A stretch of DNA of 64,000 nt from an uncultured Bacteroidales bacterium. Its GTDB lineage: Bacteria > Bacteroidota > Bacteroidia > Bacteroidales > Paludibacteraceae. Below the pieces are notes generated by a model. It ran no database searches, was not told where the DNA came from, and saw nothing but the letters and a program-made list of their open reading frames with translations. The stretch lies in contig ONPG01000020.1 in assembly GCA_900319645.1 (NCBI GenBank), positions 16,310 to 80,309 of the forward strand. The letters are read 5' to 3'. Position numbers and translations under genes: made by a program. Positions 1 through 8,393 of this stretch are shown here, one piece after another (position 1 is the first letter of the stretch; every line of letters begins with the position of its first letter).

Positions 1-42
1 AACGAAATCAAATTAGCACGATAAAAAACAATTCTTTTCGTT

Positions 43-2997
43 ATGACGTCTTTCAGACATTACGTTATTACGATTTTCGGCACGCTGTGTCTGGCACTTT
101 GCCCGTTGGCCCTTCAGGCTCAGACCACGAAGATGGAGGCGCGTTACAACGCGCTGGCTGAGCGTTTCCCGGCTCGCGACAAACTGCTGCAGCGGGACCT
201 GAAAACCTATTTGCAGGATTTCCCCTACACCACCTTCGCCGACGAGGTGAAGTTCATGCAGGGAGTCCTGCAAACGGAACGCGGACACTACAAACAGGCG
301 ATCAAGATCTTTGAGACCGTGGACATCAACGCCCTCGGACGCGACCACAGCAACGACTATTCGTTCTACCGCGGCTATTCCTATCTCATGCTGCAGGACT
401 ACGAGCGCGCGGCTCTCTATTTCAGTTACCTTGCCAAATCGCCGAACCGCTACGCCACGCGTGCGGACTATTACTACGCCTACTGCATGTACAAACTGGA
501 GCGCTACGACAAAGCGCTCCCGGCGCTCATGCGTCTGGAGCAGCAGCCTGAGTTCGCACGTACAGTCCCCTATTTCATTGCGCAGATCGACTTCGCCCAG
601 GGTCGTTACGACGAGGCGGAGGAGCGTGCAGTGATGCTGCTCCGCACGCAGCCCGACAGTGAGCACTCCGGCGAACTCCACCGGATGCTCGGCGAGATAC
701 GCTACCGCAACGGCCAATACGAAGAGGCGGCGGAGCAACTTCTCCAGTACGAGGCGATAGCCGTGGAGCGCAAAGAGGAACTGAGGCGCGAGGATATGTA
801 CCTGCTCGGTCACGCCGAGTACCGGCTCAACCGCAACGAGGACGCGGTGCGCCATCTCAAGATGGTGAAGCAGAAAGCCGACACCCTCAGCGAATCGGCG
901 TGCCTCACACTCGGTAACGCCTATATCCGGCTCAACCAGCCCGAGCAGGCGAAAGTGTGGTATCAGGCAGCAGCCAACTACCGCCTCACGCCGTCTATCA
1001 CCGAGGAAGCGGCGTACAACTACACCCTCTGCGCCTACCGCTCTTCGTCCGCTCTGGGCGAGTCCGTCCGCGCTTTCAACGATTTCCTGCACGCCTTCCC
1101 CAACTCGAAATACGAGAGCAGTGTCTATAGCCTCCTCACCAACGCCCTCATGGAGAGCAAGAACTACGCCGCTGCTATCTCTACCCTCGACTCTATCCCC
1201 AACCCGACGCCGAAGATGCTGGACACCAAGCAGTACCTCCGCTACCAGCTCGCTGCCGACGGGTTCCTCCAGGGCAAGATGCAGCAGGCAGTCAACTGGG
1301 CAGGCGAAGTGATGAGCCATAGCGCCGAATCCGACCGCTACACCACCGAGGTCCTTTATATCCGTGCCGAAGCCGAATACCGTCTGCACGACTACGCTTC
1401 CTGCGAGAGCGACCTCCGGACCTTCTTCGCCCGGCCCGACGCCCCGCAGTCGGCCAACTACTCCGTGGCGCGATACCTCCAGGGCTACTGCGCTTTCTCG
1501 CAAGGCCGTTACGACGAGGCACGCCAGGCGTTCACCGCCTTTATCGACGGAGCCGACGCCGAACAGCCCACCTACGCCGACGCACTCAACCGAATCGGCG
1601 ACTGCTATTTCAACGCACGCGATTTCAAGCAGGCGATTGCCTACTACACCCAGGTCAGCAACCTCCAGACCTCCGGAGCCGACTATGCGCTCTTCCAGCG
1701 CGGCTACGCATTGGGTCTGCAACGCCAGTACAACGAGAAGATCTCGGTGCTCCGTACCCTCGTCAGCCGCTATCCCAAATCCGACTACGCCGACGACGGA
1801 GTCTATGAGACCGCCCGTGCGCAACTCCAGAAGAACGACGAGCGCGGAGCTATCGTCACCTACGAGCAGCTCCTCAAGTCCTATCCCCACTCGGCACTGG
1901 CACGCAAAGCTTCGCTCGAACGGGCGATGCTCTACCGCAACCTCGGCCAGACCAACGAGGCGATCGATGCCTACCGCCGCACGATAGAGAAATACCCGGC
2001 TACCGAGGAGGCCTACACCGCCCTCGAGACCCTGCAGGCACTCTACGTCGAACAGGGACGCGTGGACGAGTATATGGCTTACACCAAGAACCTCGTCAAA
2101 CTCAATATGACCGTCACCACCCACGAGGACAGTCTGCTCTTCGCCGCAGCCGAGATGCAGTATATGCAGGCGTCCTACCACAAGGCGGCGGAGTCCCTCA
2201 CTGAGTATATCAACCGCTACTGCGCCGGAGGACGTTATTGCACCACCGCCCTCTATTACCTGGCGGACTCCTATTACCGCCAGGGTAAGTTCACCGAGGC
2301 GCTGGAGCGCTACGGCCAGTTGGCGGACATCTCTGCCAACCCCTATCAGGAAGAGGCGGCGATGCGTATGGCGGAGATCTATTACGACCATCAGGATTAC
2401 AACGCTGCCCTCGGTGCTTTCTATCGTCTGAACGCACTGGCTTCCACCACCGAGAACGCCAACATTGCACGCCTCGGTATCCTGCGCTGCTCCTCGCTGC
2501 TCGGACGCCATACAGCTACCATCGACATCGCCAACCAGCTCCTCAGCGAGCAACCGGCGGATGAGGCGGTACGCAACGAGGCACTTTACTGCCGAGCCAA
2601 AGCGCTGGCGGCACAGGGCGACTGGACCAAAGCACAACCCGACCTCATCACCCTCGCCGCCGAAGTGCGCACTGCGCAGGGAGCAGAAGCCAAATACCTG
2701 CTCGCCCAGAGCTATTTCGAGCAGGGACGTATCGACGAGGCGGAGACCGAGATTATGGATTTTACCCGGATGACCACCAGCCAGCAGTACTGGCTTGCAC
2801 GTGCGCTCATCCTGCTCAGCGACATCTACACCCGTCGCGGCGAGAATTTCCAGGCACGCCAGTACCTGCTCGCCCTCAAGCAGAACTACACCCTCACCGG
2901 AGACGACATCCCTGCTCTCATCAGCCAGCGCATCGCCGCTCTCGACGAATTGGAGAAACAATCAGAAACTAAGGAGGAGAATGAAGATGAAGAATAA
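43..2997 (+). CDS. Large secreted tetratricopeptide-repeat protein
   Basis: 984 residues. Residues 1-27 form a signal peptide (hydrophobic core followed by LALQAQ), so the protein is exported, probably to the periplasm. The rest is a nearly unbroken series of degenerate TPR helical pairs, seen as recurring patterns such as GRYDEAEERA, GQYEEAAEQL and QGRYDEARQAF, and it ends in an acidic tail rich in Glu. TPR arrays are protein-binding scaffolds; no enzymatic motif is visible. The stop overlaps the start of the next gene, an outer-membrane barrel, so the two are translationally coupled. I infer a periplasmic partner or assembly role for that barrel. No promoter is visible in the 42 bases before the ATG, so the operon may begin upstream of the window. 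Confidence 0.88.
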   Translation: MTSFRHYVITIFGTLCLALCPLALQAQTTKMEARYNALAERFPARDKLLQRDLKTYLQDFPYTTFADEVKFMQGVLQTERGHYKQAIKIFETVDINALGRDHSNDYSFYRGYSYLMLQDYERAALYFSYLAKSPNRYATRADYYYAYCMYKLERYDKALPALMRLEQQPEFARTVPYFIAQIDFAQGRYDEAEERAVMLLRTQPDSEHSGELHRMLGEIRYRNGQYEEAAEQLLQYEAIAVERKEELRREDMYLLGHAEYRLNRNEDAVRHLKMVKQKADTLSESACLTLGNAYIRLNQPEQAKVWYQAAANYRLTPSITEEAAYNYTLCAYRSSSALGESVRAFNDFLHAFPNSKYESSVYSLLTNALMESKNYAAAISTLDSIPNPTPKMLDTKQYLRYQLAADGFLQGKMQQAVNWAGEVMSHSAESDRYTTEVLYIRAEAEYRLHDYASCESDLRTFFARPDAPQSANYSVARYLQGYCAFSQGRYDEARQAFTAFIDGADAEQPTYADALNRIGDCYFNARDFKQAIAYYTQVSNLQTSGADYALFQRGYALGLQRQYNEKISVLRTLVSRYPKSDYADDGVYETARAQLQKNDERGAIVTYEQLLKSYPHSALARKASLERAMLYRNLGQTNEAIDAYRRTIEKYPATEEAYTALETLQALYVEQGRVDEYMAYTKNLVKLNMTVTTHEDSLLFAAAEMQYMQASYHKAAESLTEYINRYCAGGRYCTTALYYLADSYYRQGKFTEALERYGQLADISANPYQEEAAMRMAEIYYDHQDYNAALGAFYRLNALASTTENANIARLGILRCSSLLGRHTATIDIANQLLSEQPADEAVRNEALYCRAKALAAQGDWTKAQPDLITLAAEVRTAQGAEAKYLLAQSYFEQGRIDEAETEIMDFTRMTTSQQYWLARALILLSDIYTRRGENFQARQYLLALKQNYTLTGDDIPALISQRIAALDELEKQSETKEENEDEE

Positions 2998-4903
2998 TTC
3001 AATCGTGATTACGTGGTCACGTGGTCTCGTGATCTCGACAGCGCTGATCCTGAGCGCCTCCCTTTCCGCCCAGCAGGACACCGCGCTCAACCGCTCCGTC
3101 ACCGTGGAGCGTGATTTCCAGCCTGTCATTCAAGCTGCCGGCAAAGTGGCAACCAAACCTGCGGTCGTAGAGACGGAGATAGAGCCTATCGAGGTCAGCT
3201 ATTCCGACTACACGGTGGAAGTCAATCCCGAGGTACAGATGCAGCCGCTGCTCTCCCAGCCTACCCGTTTCGGCGAGGGACACAACTACAACGGCTACGT
3301 CCGCGGAGGACTGGGACACACCAATACGCTCTTCGATTTCGGCTATCACCTCAACGACGGCAAGAGCTCGATCCTCGACGTCTATGCCCACCACCGTGCC
3401 CAATGGGGTCTGCGCGCGTTGAGCAAGACCAAACTGGGGCTGGATTTCACCCACCCCTTCTCCAGATGCAGCCTCTATTTCGGCCTCAACGGAGGGAATA
3501 TCTACTACCATAAGTACGGTCATTTCTACGACTATTCGCACGGCGACGCCGGTGCCTGGGAGCGCACCAAAACGCTCTATCCCGAGCCGCGTACGCTGAG
3601 CCCAGCCGACAAGACCACCCTTTGGACCGCCGAGGCGTATATAGGCGTCAAGGCAAACGCCAAGGAGGAGTTTCAGTACCGCGTTCAAACGGGCTACCTG
3701 CTCTTCGCCAAACCCAATGCGATAGCCGAGCACCAACTGCGCACGCACGCCTCCTTTGAGTGGAACGGCGACGCCCATCGTGTGGGAGCCAAACTCTATG
3801 TCCAGAACAATTTCATGACGCTGAGCGGCAACCTCGGTGCCACGATACCCGCAGACATGTACAACAGCCGCCACAACATCCGCCTGGAGCCGTACTACGC
3901 CTACAGCGGCAACCGGGTACAACTACACCTGGGTGTTAACCTTGATATGAACATCGGCCGCGGCAAGAACGACCTCTCCGGCGTGGACAACCTCTCTTTT
4001 GCTCCGTCGCCGCATGTGCACCTCGAGGCGCAGATAGCCAAGCAGTGGCTCACCTTCTATGCCGACGCTACCGGTTTGCACGGAATGGGTACTGTCCAGG
4101 CGTTCATGGAAGCCAACCGCTACCGCGTTATCCACGCAGGTATTATCTCGATGCACCCGGCCAACCATACGCCGGTGGACGCCGAGGCGGGATTTCACAT
4201 CCGTCCCCATCGTGACCTGCTCATCGAGCTCCACGGAGGCTACGCGCTCTATCTGAACACCACGACGCTCATCGCCGTGACCGACAGCGCGCGCTACAAC
4301 AAAGTGCTCAACGTGCCACTGCGCGGCGGCGATCTCAGCTACACTTACAGCGACTACAGCCGCGGTAAGATAGGCGGACAGGTCAACTACCACTACCGCG
4401 ACTACGTGCGCGTCAACCTCAATGCCGACTATTTCTTCTGGCGCGCCTTGCGCAATGAGAGCAACGGGTATAACTACGCCTCTGTGTGCACCGAACTGAC
4501 GGACTTGCTGAACAACACCTCTAAAACGGTCTATGACCGCGCTAACTGGCAGTTAGGCCTGCGCGTGGACGGCAAGATCGACAAGCACTGGTCGGTCTAT
4601 TCCGACAACCATTTCGCCGGCAGCCGTCTCGCCCTGGCTAACGACGGCGAGCACAAGCTCAAGCCGACTGTCGAACTCAACCTCGGTTGCCAGTACAATA
4701 TGTGGGTAGGCAAAGCATCGTCCGCACATGGCAAGGCCGGACAGTCCCAGATGACCAACGAGCTCCCGCTCCGCCCGGAGACCAAGCCCAACCTCACCCT
4801 CTTTGCCCAAGTGAACAATTTCATTCACTATAAGAACGACCTCTATTACGGCTACACCTCCGAGGGCATCAATTTCCTCGTCGGCGCCACTTTCCGATTC
4901 TAA
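2987..4903 (+). CDS. Outer-membrane beta-barrel protein (TonB-receptor/porin-like)
   Basis: 638 residues from the ATG at 2987; an in-frame ATG at 2981 is less likely because AAGGAGGAGA (2971-2980) lies 9 bases before 2987 and directly abuts 2981. A signal peptide ends near SASLSAQ. Then comes a short linker with the phrase VTVERDFQP, known to me from Bacteroidales outer-membrane proteins partnered with TPR proteins. The remainder alternates aromatic and polar residues in amphipathic strands and ends in FRF, as expected for a beta-barrel. The start overlaps the TPR gene by 11 bases. Substrate and exact family cannot be read from the sequence. The signal-peptide region is written in a tandem GTGGTCACGTGGTC-like repeat that resembles intergenic spacers elsewhere in the window. 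Confidence 0.75.
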   Translation: MKNNSIVITWSRGLVISTALILSASLSAQQDTALNRSVTVERDFQPVIQAAGKVATKPAVVETEIEPIEVSYSDYTVEVNPEVQMQPLLSQPTRFGEGHNYNGYVRGGLGHTNTLFDFGYHLNDGKSSILDVYAHHRAQWGLRALSKTKLGLDFTHPFSRCSLYFGLNGGNIYYHKYGHFYDYSHGDAGAWERTKTLYPEPRTLSPADKTTLWTAEAYIGVKANAKEEFQYRVQTGYLLFAKPNAIAEHQLRTHASFEWNGDAHRVGAKLYVQNNFMTLSGNLGATIPADMYNSRHNIRLEPYYAYSGNRVQLHLGVNLDMNIGRGKNDLSGVDNLSFAPSPHVHLEAQIAKQWLTFYADATGLHGMGTVQAFMEANRYRVIHAGIISMHPANHTPVDAEAGFHIRPHRDLLIELHGGYALYLNTTTLIAVTDSARYNKVLNVPLRGGDLSYTYSDYSRGKIGGQVNYHYRDYVRVNLNADYFFWRALRNESNGYNYASVCTELTDLLNNTSKTVYDRANWQLGLRVDGKIDKHWSVYSDNHFAGSRLALANDGEHKLKPTVELNLGCQYNMWVGKASSAHGKAGQSQMTNELPLRPETKPNLTLFAQVNNFIHYKNDLYYGYTSEGINFLVGATFRF

Positions 4904-4909
4904 AAAGCA

Positions 4910-6400
4910 ATGAGAAAAACAGCTATCGTATATGGTCTGGCATTGGCAGCCCTCGCCGGTTGCACCCGTCCGCAGCCGGAGTGCTACAGCCGCGAGATGA
5001 TCAACGCGCGTATGTCCGCGTGGTATAACAAGGACAACTGCATCGGGTTTGACAACGCCAACTCCACCAACGGCATCACCACGCCCGAACACTACGCCAC
5101 CTGGGACTACGTGCCCGGCGTGGTAGCCAAGGGTATTCTGGATGTATGGCAGGTCTATCAGGACTCCGCCTGGGCGGATGCGTGGTATATAGGTCTGGCG
5201 GACTGGGCGGACCGTCTGGATCCCAAGGAACTGGACGAATTGGTCAAAGGCGGTATATTGGATGACCTCAACTGCGCCAAGGTCTTTATGGGGCTCTACG
5301 AGGGCGCCAAACCCGGAGGACGGTTTGAGAACCCCGAACGCGCCGCCTACTATATGCAGCAGATGCAACGCGCTGCGCGCGGGTTGGAGGAACATGCGGA
5401 CAAGTACTCTATCCACACCGGTGTGGGCGGAGACGGCGAGACCTTGCAGCCCGAGGTGGAGAACGGCTGGATGCACAAAGCCACCGACAACCCCGAGAAA
5501 AGCTACTGGGGACAGATGTGGTGCGACGGAGCGTATATGGGGCCCGCACTTTTGGCACAATTATTGCAATATAAGGCTTGTGAAGGCACGAGGCTGGGTT
5601 GGAATGATGTAGTGAAACAGTTTACAGCCTCGTGGCCTTACCTTTGGGACGAAGACAAGCAACTACTCTACCACGTCCTTTTCACCGATATTTCCGTCAA
5701 CAAGAACGCCAGGTCTATTTATGAGACCGGGCACGCTTATCTGTGTAAGCACGCTACGGATTATCCCGTCTATCACTCCGAGGAGTCTTGGGGACGGGCT
5801 GCCGGATGGTATATCCTCGCGCTGGTGGACGTGATGGAGGCGTATATGTTGAACCAGCAAGGGGACAACCGGCAAGCCACCGACGCACTGCCGCAGGCGG
5901 CTGATTTCGAGACCCTGCACACCTATCTGACCATGCTGGCGGACGGACTCATTGCCCGGCAGGACCCGGAGACGGGTTGCTGGTACCAGTTGCTCCAATA
6001 CGGTCCGGAGAAATGTGCGACTCAGGGAGTGGATGACACGGGTTCCAAGAAGTTTACCAACGTGCCCGAAGGCGGTACGCAGTGCAACTATCTGGAGTCC
6101 TCCGCCTCTTGTCTGATCACCGCGGCTCTCCTGAAAGCCACTCGCCTGGGCTTCGGTGACTATGCCGCTGCCGGCAAACGTGGTTTTGAGGGTATCCAGA
6201 AGCAGTTTGTCCGCACGGAGAACGGTCTATTGACTATCACAGGCAGTTGTCAGTCCGCCGGACTGAGCCACGACCGCAACGGCACGGCTGCCTACTACCT
6301 GATCGGCAAGGACGTCCCCATCCAGGACAACACCGAAGGGAAAGTCCTCGGCGCCTATCTCATGGCTGCCGTAGAATACGAAAGAGCCTGTCGTCATTGA
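4910..6400 (+). CDS. Glycoside hydrolase family 105/88 lipoprotein (unsaturated uronyl hydrolase-like)
   Basis: 496 residues. The N-terminus is a lipoprotein signal (hydrophobic stretch then LAGC, Cys 18 region). The body has hallmarks of the (alpha/alpha)6 GH88/GH105 fold: MWCDGAYMGP, where Asp206 matches the catalytic Asp of the MW-DG motif, and SWGRAAGWY near residue 293. Known members remove unsaturated uronic residues left by polysaccharide lyases, so a role in trimming pectin-type or glycosaminoglycan fragments at the cell surface or in the periplasm is likely; the exact sugar is not readable. It begins 6 bases after the barrel gene and closes the three-gene operon. Its last codons lie within the terminator hairpin. 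Confidence 0.87.
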   Translation: MRKTAIVYGLALAALAGCTRPQPECYSREMINARMSAWYNKDNCIGFDNANSTNGITTPEHYATWDYVPGVVAKGILDVWQVYQDSAWADAWYIGLADWADRLDPKELDELVKGGILDDLNCAKVFMGLYEGAKPGGRFENPERAAYYMQQMQRAARGLEEHADKYSIHTGVGGDGETLQPEVENGWMHKATDNPEKSYWGQMWCDGAYMGPALLAQLLQYKACEGTRLGWNDVVKQFTASWPYLWDEDKQLLYHVLFTDISVNKNARSIYETGHAYLCKHATDYPVYHSEESWGRAAGWYILALVDVMEAYMLNQQGDNRQATDALPQAADFETLHTYLTMLADGLIARQDPETGCWYQLLQYGPEKCATQGVDDTGSKKFTNVPEGGTQCNYLESSASCLITAALLKATRLGFGDYAAAGKRGFEGIQKQFVRTENGLLTITGSCQSAGLSHDRNGTAAYYLIGKDVPIQDNTEGKVLGAYLMAAVEYERACRH

Positions 6401-6410
6401 CAGGCTCTTT
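6381..6410. terminator. Bidirectional terminator hairpin overlapping the end of the GH105 gene
   Basis: A perfect 12-bp stem (AAAGAGCCTGTC at 6381-6392, GACAGGCTCTTT at 6399-6410, 6-base loop). The left arm encodes the last residues and the stop codon TGA (6398-6400) lies at the start of the right arm. It sits between convergent genes, so it can serve both. Confidence 0.8.
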
Positions 6411-6432
6411 CTGTATCGTTTCTTTTTCTCTC

Positions 6433-6837
6433 TTATTCTCCCAGCCATTCTCCGGCTGTCATAACAGGAATGTGTGCATTAGCAAAATCCTTGCCATTAC
6501 GTGTTATAATAGCCTCCGCTTTGATAGTAAGTGCTGAATAATATTGCAGAGCATCCTCAAAATCCGTAAATTGGGATGAGAGTGCATCATCAATGGTGCG
6601 TTCATCCGTAGTAGCTATTCTCACTAATTGTCTGAGTCCGGAAAGCAGTTTCCGCTCCTCGGCTGCATTATGTTTGGATAACACATACGAAGCAGTAGTA
6701 AATGTCACAGGGGAAACAAAAAGTTCTACTTTCTTCTCATGAGCAAGAGTAAACAAACGCACGGCATCATCACAAAAGGGCTTGCGTTCTGCCAACAAAT
6801 CAAGCACGATATTTGTATCTAAGAACAAGCGAATCAT
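6433..6837 (-). CDS. PIN-domain ribonuclease toxin (VapC-like)
   Basis: 134 residues. The N-terminal LFLDTNIVLD carries the first PIN acidic residue (Asp7), TDFEDALQYYSA supplies the central acidic pair (Asp92/Asp95), and ITRNGKDF near residues 111-118 supplies the C-terminal acidic site. Family knowledge: PIN toxins cleave RNA (tRNA or rRNA) with Mg2+ and are held inactive by a small DNA-binding antitoxin. The start ATG overlaps the stop of the upstream antitoxin gene by 4 bases (ATGA). It converges on the GH105 gene, sharing its terminator. Confidence 0.9.
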   Translation of the reverse strand: MIRLFLDTNIVLDLLAERKPFCDDAVRLFTLAHEKKVELFVSPVTFTTASYVLSKHNAAEERKLLSGLRQLVRIATTDERTIDDALSSQFTDFEDALQYYSALTIKAEAIITRNGKDFANAHIPVMTAGEWLGE

Positions 6838-7079
6838 TGATGTTTCTCTTCTAAATAACGCATATAGGCTTTACGGCCGTTTATATCATCTTCTTCAAGG
6901 GGTTTGCCTGCACCCAATAGATTGGCTACTACATCCGGCACCGCATCCTGGCTCGCTTCATGATCACGACTGATCAACAAAAGCAAATAGCGTTCTATAA
7001 GAGCATTCAAATCTTGCCCTTTTTGCTCAGCATATGCTTGTGCTTGAGAATAAATATAACTGTCAATAGCTACTTGCAT
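6834..7079 (-). CDS. Antitoxin partner of the PIN toxin (ribbon-helix-helix-like, DUF6364 type)
   Basis: 81 residues from the ATG at 7079, chosen because GGAGGT lies 5 bases upstream and a promoter lies just before it; in-frame ATGs further upstream (7091, 7109) fall at or before the likely transcription start. MQVAIDSYIYSQAQAYAEQ followed by GQDLNALIERYL looks like the strand-helix-helix of short DUF6364-like antitoxins; the C-terminal part, rich in Asp and Glu, would contact the toxin. The family assignment is from pattern only. First gene of the TA operon; the toxin overlaps its stop. Confidence 0.75.
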   Translation of the reverse strand: MQVAIDSYIYSQAQAYAEQKGQDLNALIERYLLLLISRDHEASQDAVPDVVANLLGAGKPLEEDDINGRKAYMRYLEEKHQ

Positions 7080-7106
7080 AATGACCTCCATTTCTGATTT
7101 TCGGTG

Positions 7107-7138
7107 CAAAGGTACAATAAAATTTTGATATAAACAAA
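7107..7138 (-). promoter_or_regulatory. Promoter of the PIN toxin-antitoxin operon
   Basis: On the minus strand TTTG (7135-7138), 20 bases, TACCTTTG (7107-7114). This is the Bacteroidota primary-sigma form. Transcription should start about 7-10 bases further on. Confidence 0.75.
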
Positions 7139-7496
7139 TGTTATACGAATTTATTTGTTCCTATTTTTAATTTGTAAACAATAAAACAATATTTTTTTCT
7201 AATTTTTGATAATTTTTGACCAATCCCCCACACCCGCGTAGCGTCCTTTCACCTTTCAATTTTCAGTTTTCAACTTTCTACTGAATATCGGTCCATAGTC
7301 GGACCATTATCGGGCCATTATCGGGATAGGCCCCCCTTTTTGGGCGCATTTCTACCCCTCTTCGCACATTGACCTAAACAATTTTTGGTCCATTTTTGGT
7401 CATTTTTGGCCAACAGAAACATCCGCCTCACGAAAAATTAGTTTAATTCGCTAAATTCGCAGTTTTTTTGTTTCCCAACCTCCGCGTAGCGTCCTT
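7139..7496. other. AT-rich intergenic region with short repeats
   Basis: No gene seen. It holds two copies of the 17-mer CGCGTAGCGTCCTTTCA (7235-7251 and 7483-7499), each followed by TTTTCA(G/A)-type tandem repeats; a GGTCC/GGACC hairpin followed by CATTATCGGG repeats (about 7288-7330); and a run of TTTTTGG(T/C)CA units (about 7381-7412). TAATTTTTGATAATTTTTGA occurs here (about 7198) and again near 8147. Confidence 0.6.
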
Positions 7497-8096
7497 TCAG
7501 TTTTCAGTTTTCAGTTTCCTCCGTTTCACGCCGTAGCCTATTGCCAGGAGCAGCAGGGGCAGGAGGGCGTCGCCGACAGGCAGCTGGATCTCTCCTTCGC
7601 CAGGCGTACCGGGGTTAGCGGCTTCGCGCAGAAATCCTCTCCGGCTCTCGGTAGCAGCCGCTACTGCTAAGTCTGCGGCGTTCTGCCGCGAGACGTTCAA
7701 TGCAGGCAGCGACACAGACGTGCCGCCGTACTGGATACCGCGGCTACCTCGTGAGCCCGAGCCTTGCGAACCGGACCCTTGCACGCTGCTGGTCATCGCT
7801 CCGGCGATAAACACCGTGCCCGGCTGGGTGAACACGTTCGCGCTGAAAACTCGCGCGTTACCGCCTCCTTGGTTACCTCCGTACAACTTTCGTACGTCGT
7901 ACGTCGTCCCTTTGTACGTCACTAGCCCTGTCTGGTTGACACGGGTAGTGACGAATCCGTTCTGTGCACCTTTGGCGTGCATGCTCGTAGAGTAGAAATG
8001 GTACTGCGGTGCGGTGGCTGCCTCTGCCGTCAGGCAGAGACATACACCTGTCACCAGACTCATTACTTTCTTGGCTATATTCATTGCGTTTTTCAT
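7497..8096 (-). CDS. Small secreted protein with C-terminal membrane anchor and basic tail
   Basis: 199 residues. A signal peptide (residues about 1-27, ending AEAAT), a mature region of unknown fold, a low-complexity Gly-Ser-Arg segment in the middle, and at the C-terminus PVGDALLPLLLLAIGYGV followed by KRRK. The Pro-Val-Gly-Asp plus hydrophobic helix plus basic tail has the layout of a C-terminal sorting or anchor signal, common in small Bacteroidales secreted proteins. The final residues LKTEN and the stop are written in a TTTTCAG tandem repeat, so the reading frame appears to run into an intergenic microsatellite. No function can be assigned. It lies downstream of the giant secreted gene in the same orientation. 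Confidence 0.7.
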   Translation of the reverse strand: MKNAMNIAKKVMSLVTGVCLCLTAEAATAPQYHFYSTSMHAKGAQNGFVTTRVNQTGLVTYKGTTYDVRKLYGGNQGGGNARVFSANVFTQPGTVFIAGAMTSSVQGSGSQGSGSRGSRGIQYGGTSVSLPALNVSRQNAADLAVAAATESRRGFLREAANPGTPGEGEIQLPVGDALLPLLLLAIGYGVKRRKLKTEN

Positions 8097-8255
8097 TTTA
8101 TTTTACTGTCCACAGATTAACCAAATTAAACAGATAATTTTTCTTAATTTTTGATAATTTTTGACTTACTAAAAAATGTTTTTTGTGTTTTTTTCTTAAA
8201 TCAAAGATCACCAATCACCTATCAGCAATTATCAATTCTCAATTACCTTCTTTCC

Positions 8256-8393
8256 TGTTCCGTCGTAGAGCACGCCGTTACGCAGGATATAGAGTTTGTC
8301 GTTCTCGATGAACTTCACGGCCTTGTTCCGTCGTAGAGCACGCCGTTACGCAGGATATAGAGTTTGTCGTTCTCGATGAACTTCACGGCCTTG
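8256..8393. repeat. 68-bp tandem duplication at the 3' end of the giant gene
   Basis: Bases 8256-8325 and 8324-8393 are identical (70 bases, period 68). Read on the minus strand each copy encodes the tail phrase KFIENDKLYILRNGVLYDGT. Because 68 is not a multiple of three, the gene ends after the first copy with Arg-Pro-stop, while the second copy, out of frame, still carries what looks like the original ending GKKVIEN and stop at about 8226. Confidence 0.95.

Noticed and set aside
13-2961. A 982-codon open frame antisense to the TPR gene
   Set aside because: It is a shadow of the high-GC codon use of the TPR gene; the plus-strand product has a signal peptide, TPR repeats and coupling to the next gene, while the antisense product has no recognisable domain.
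7235-7499. CRISPR array
   Set aside because: Only two copies of a 17-mer, far apart, with no regular spacers or cas genes.
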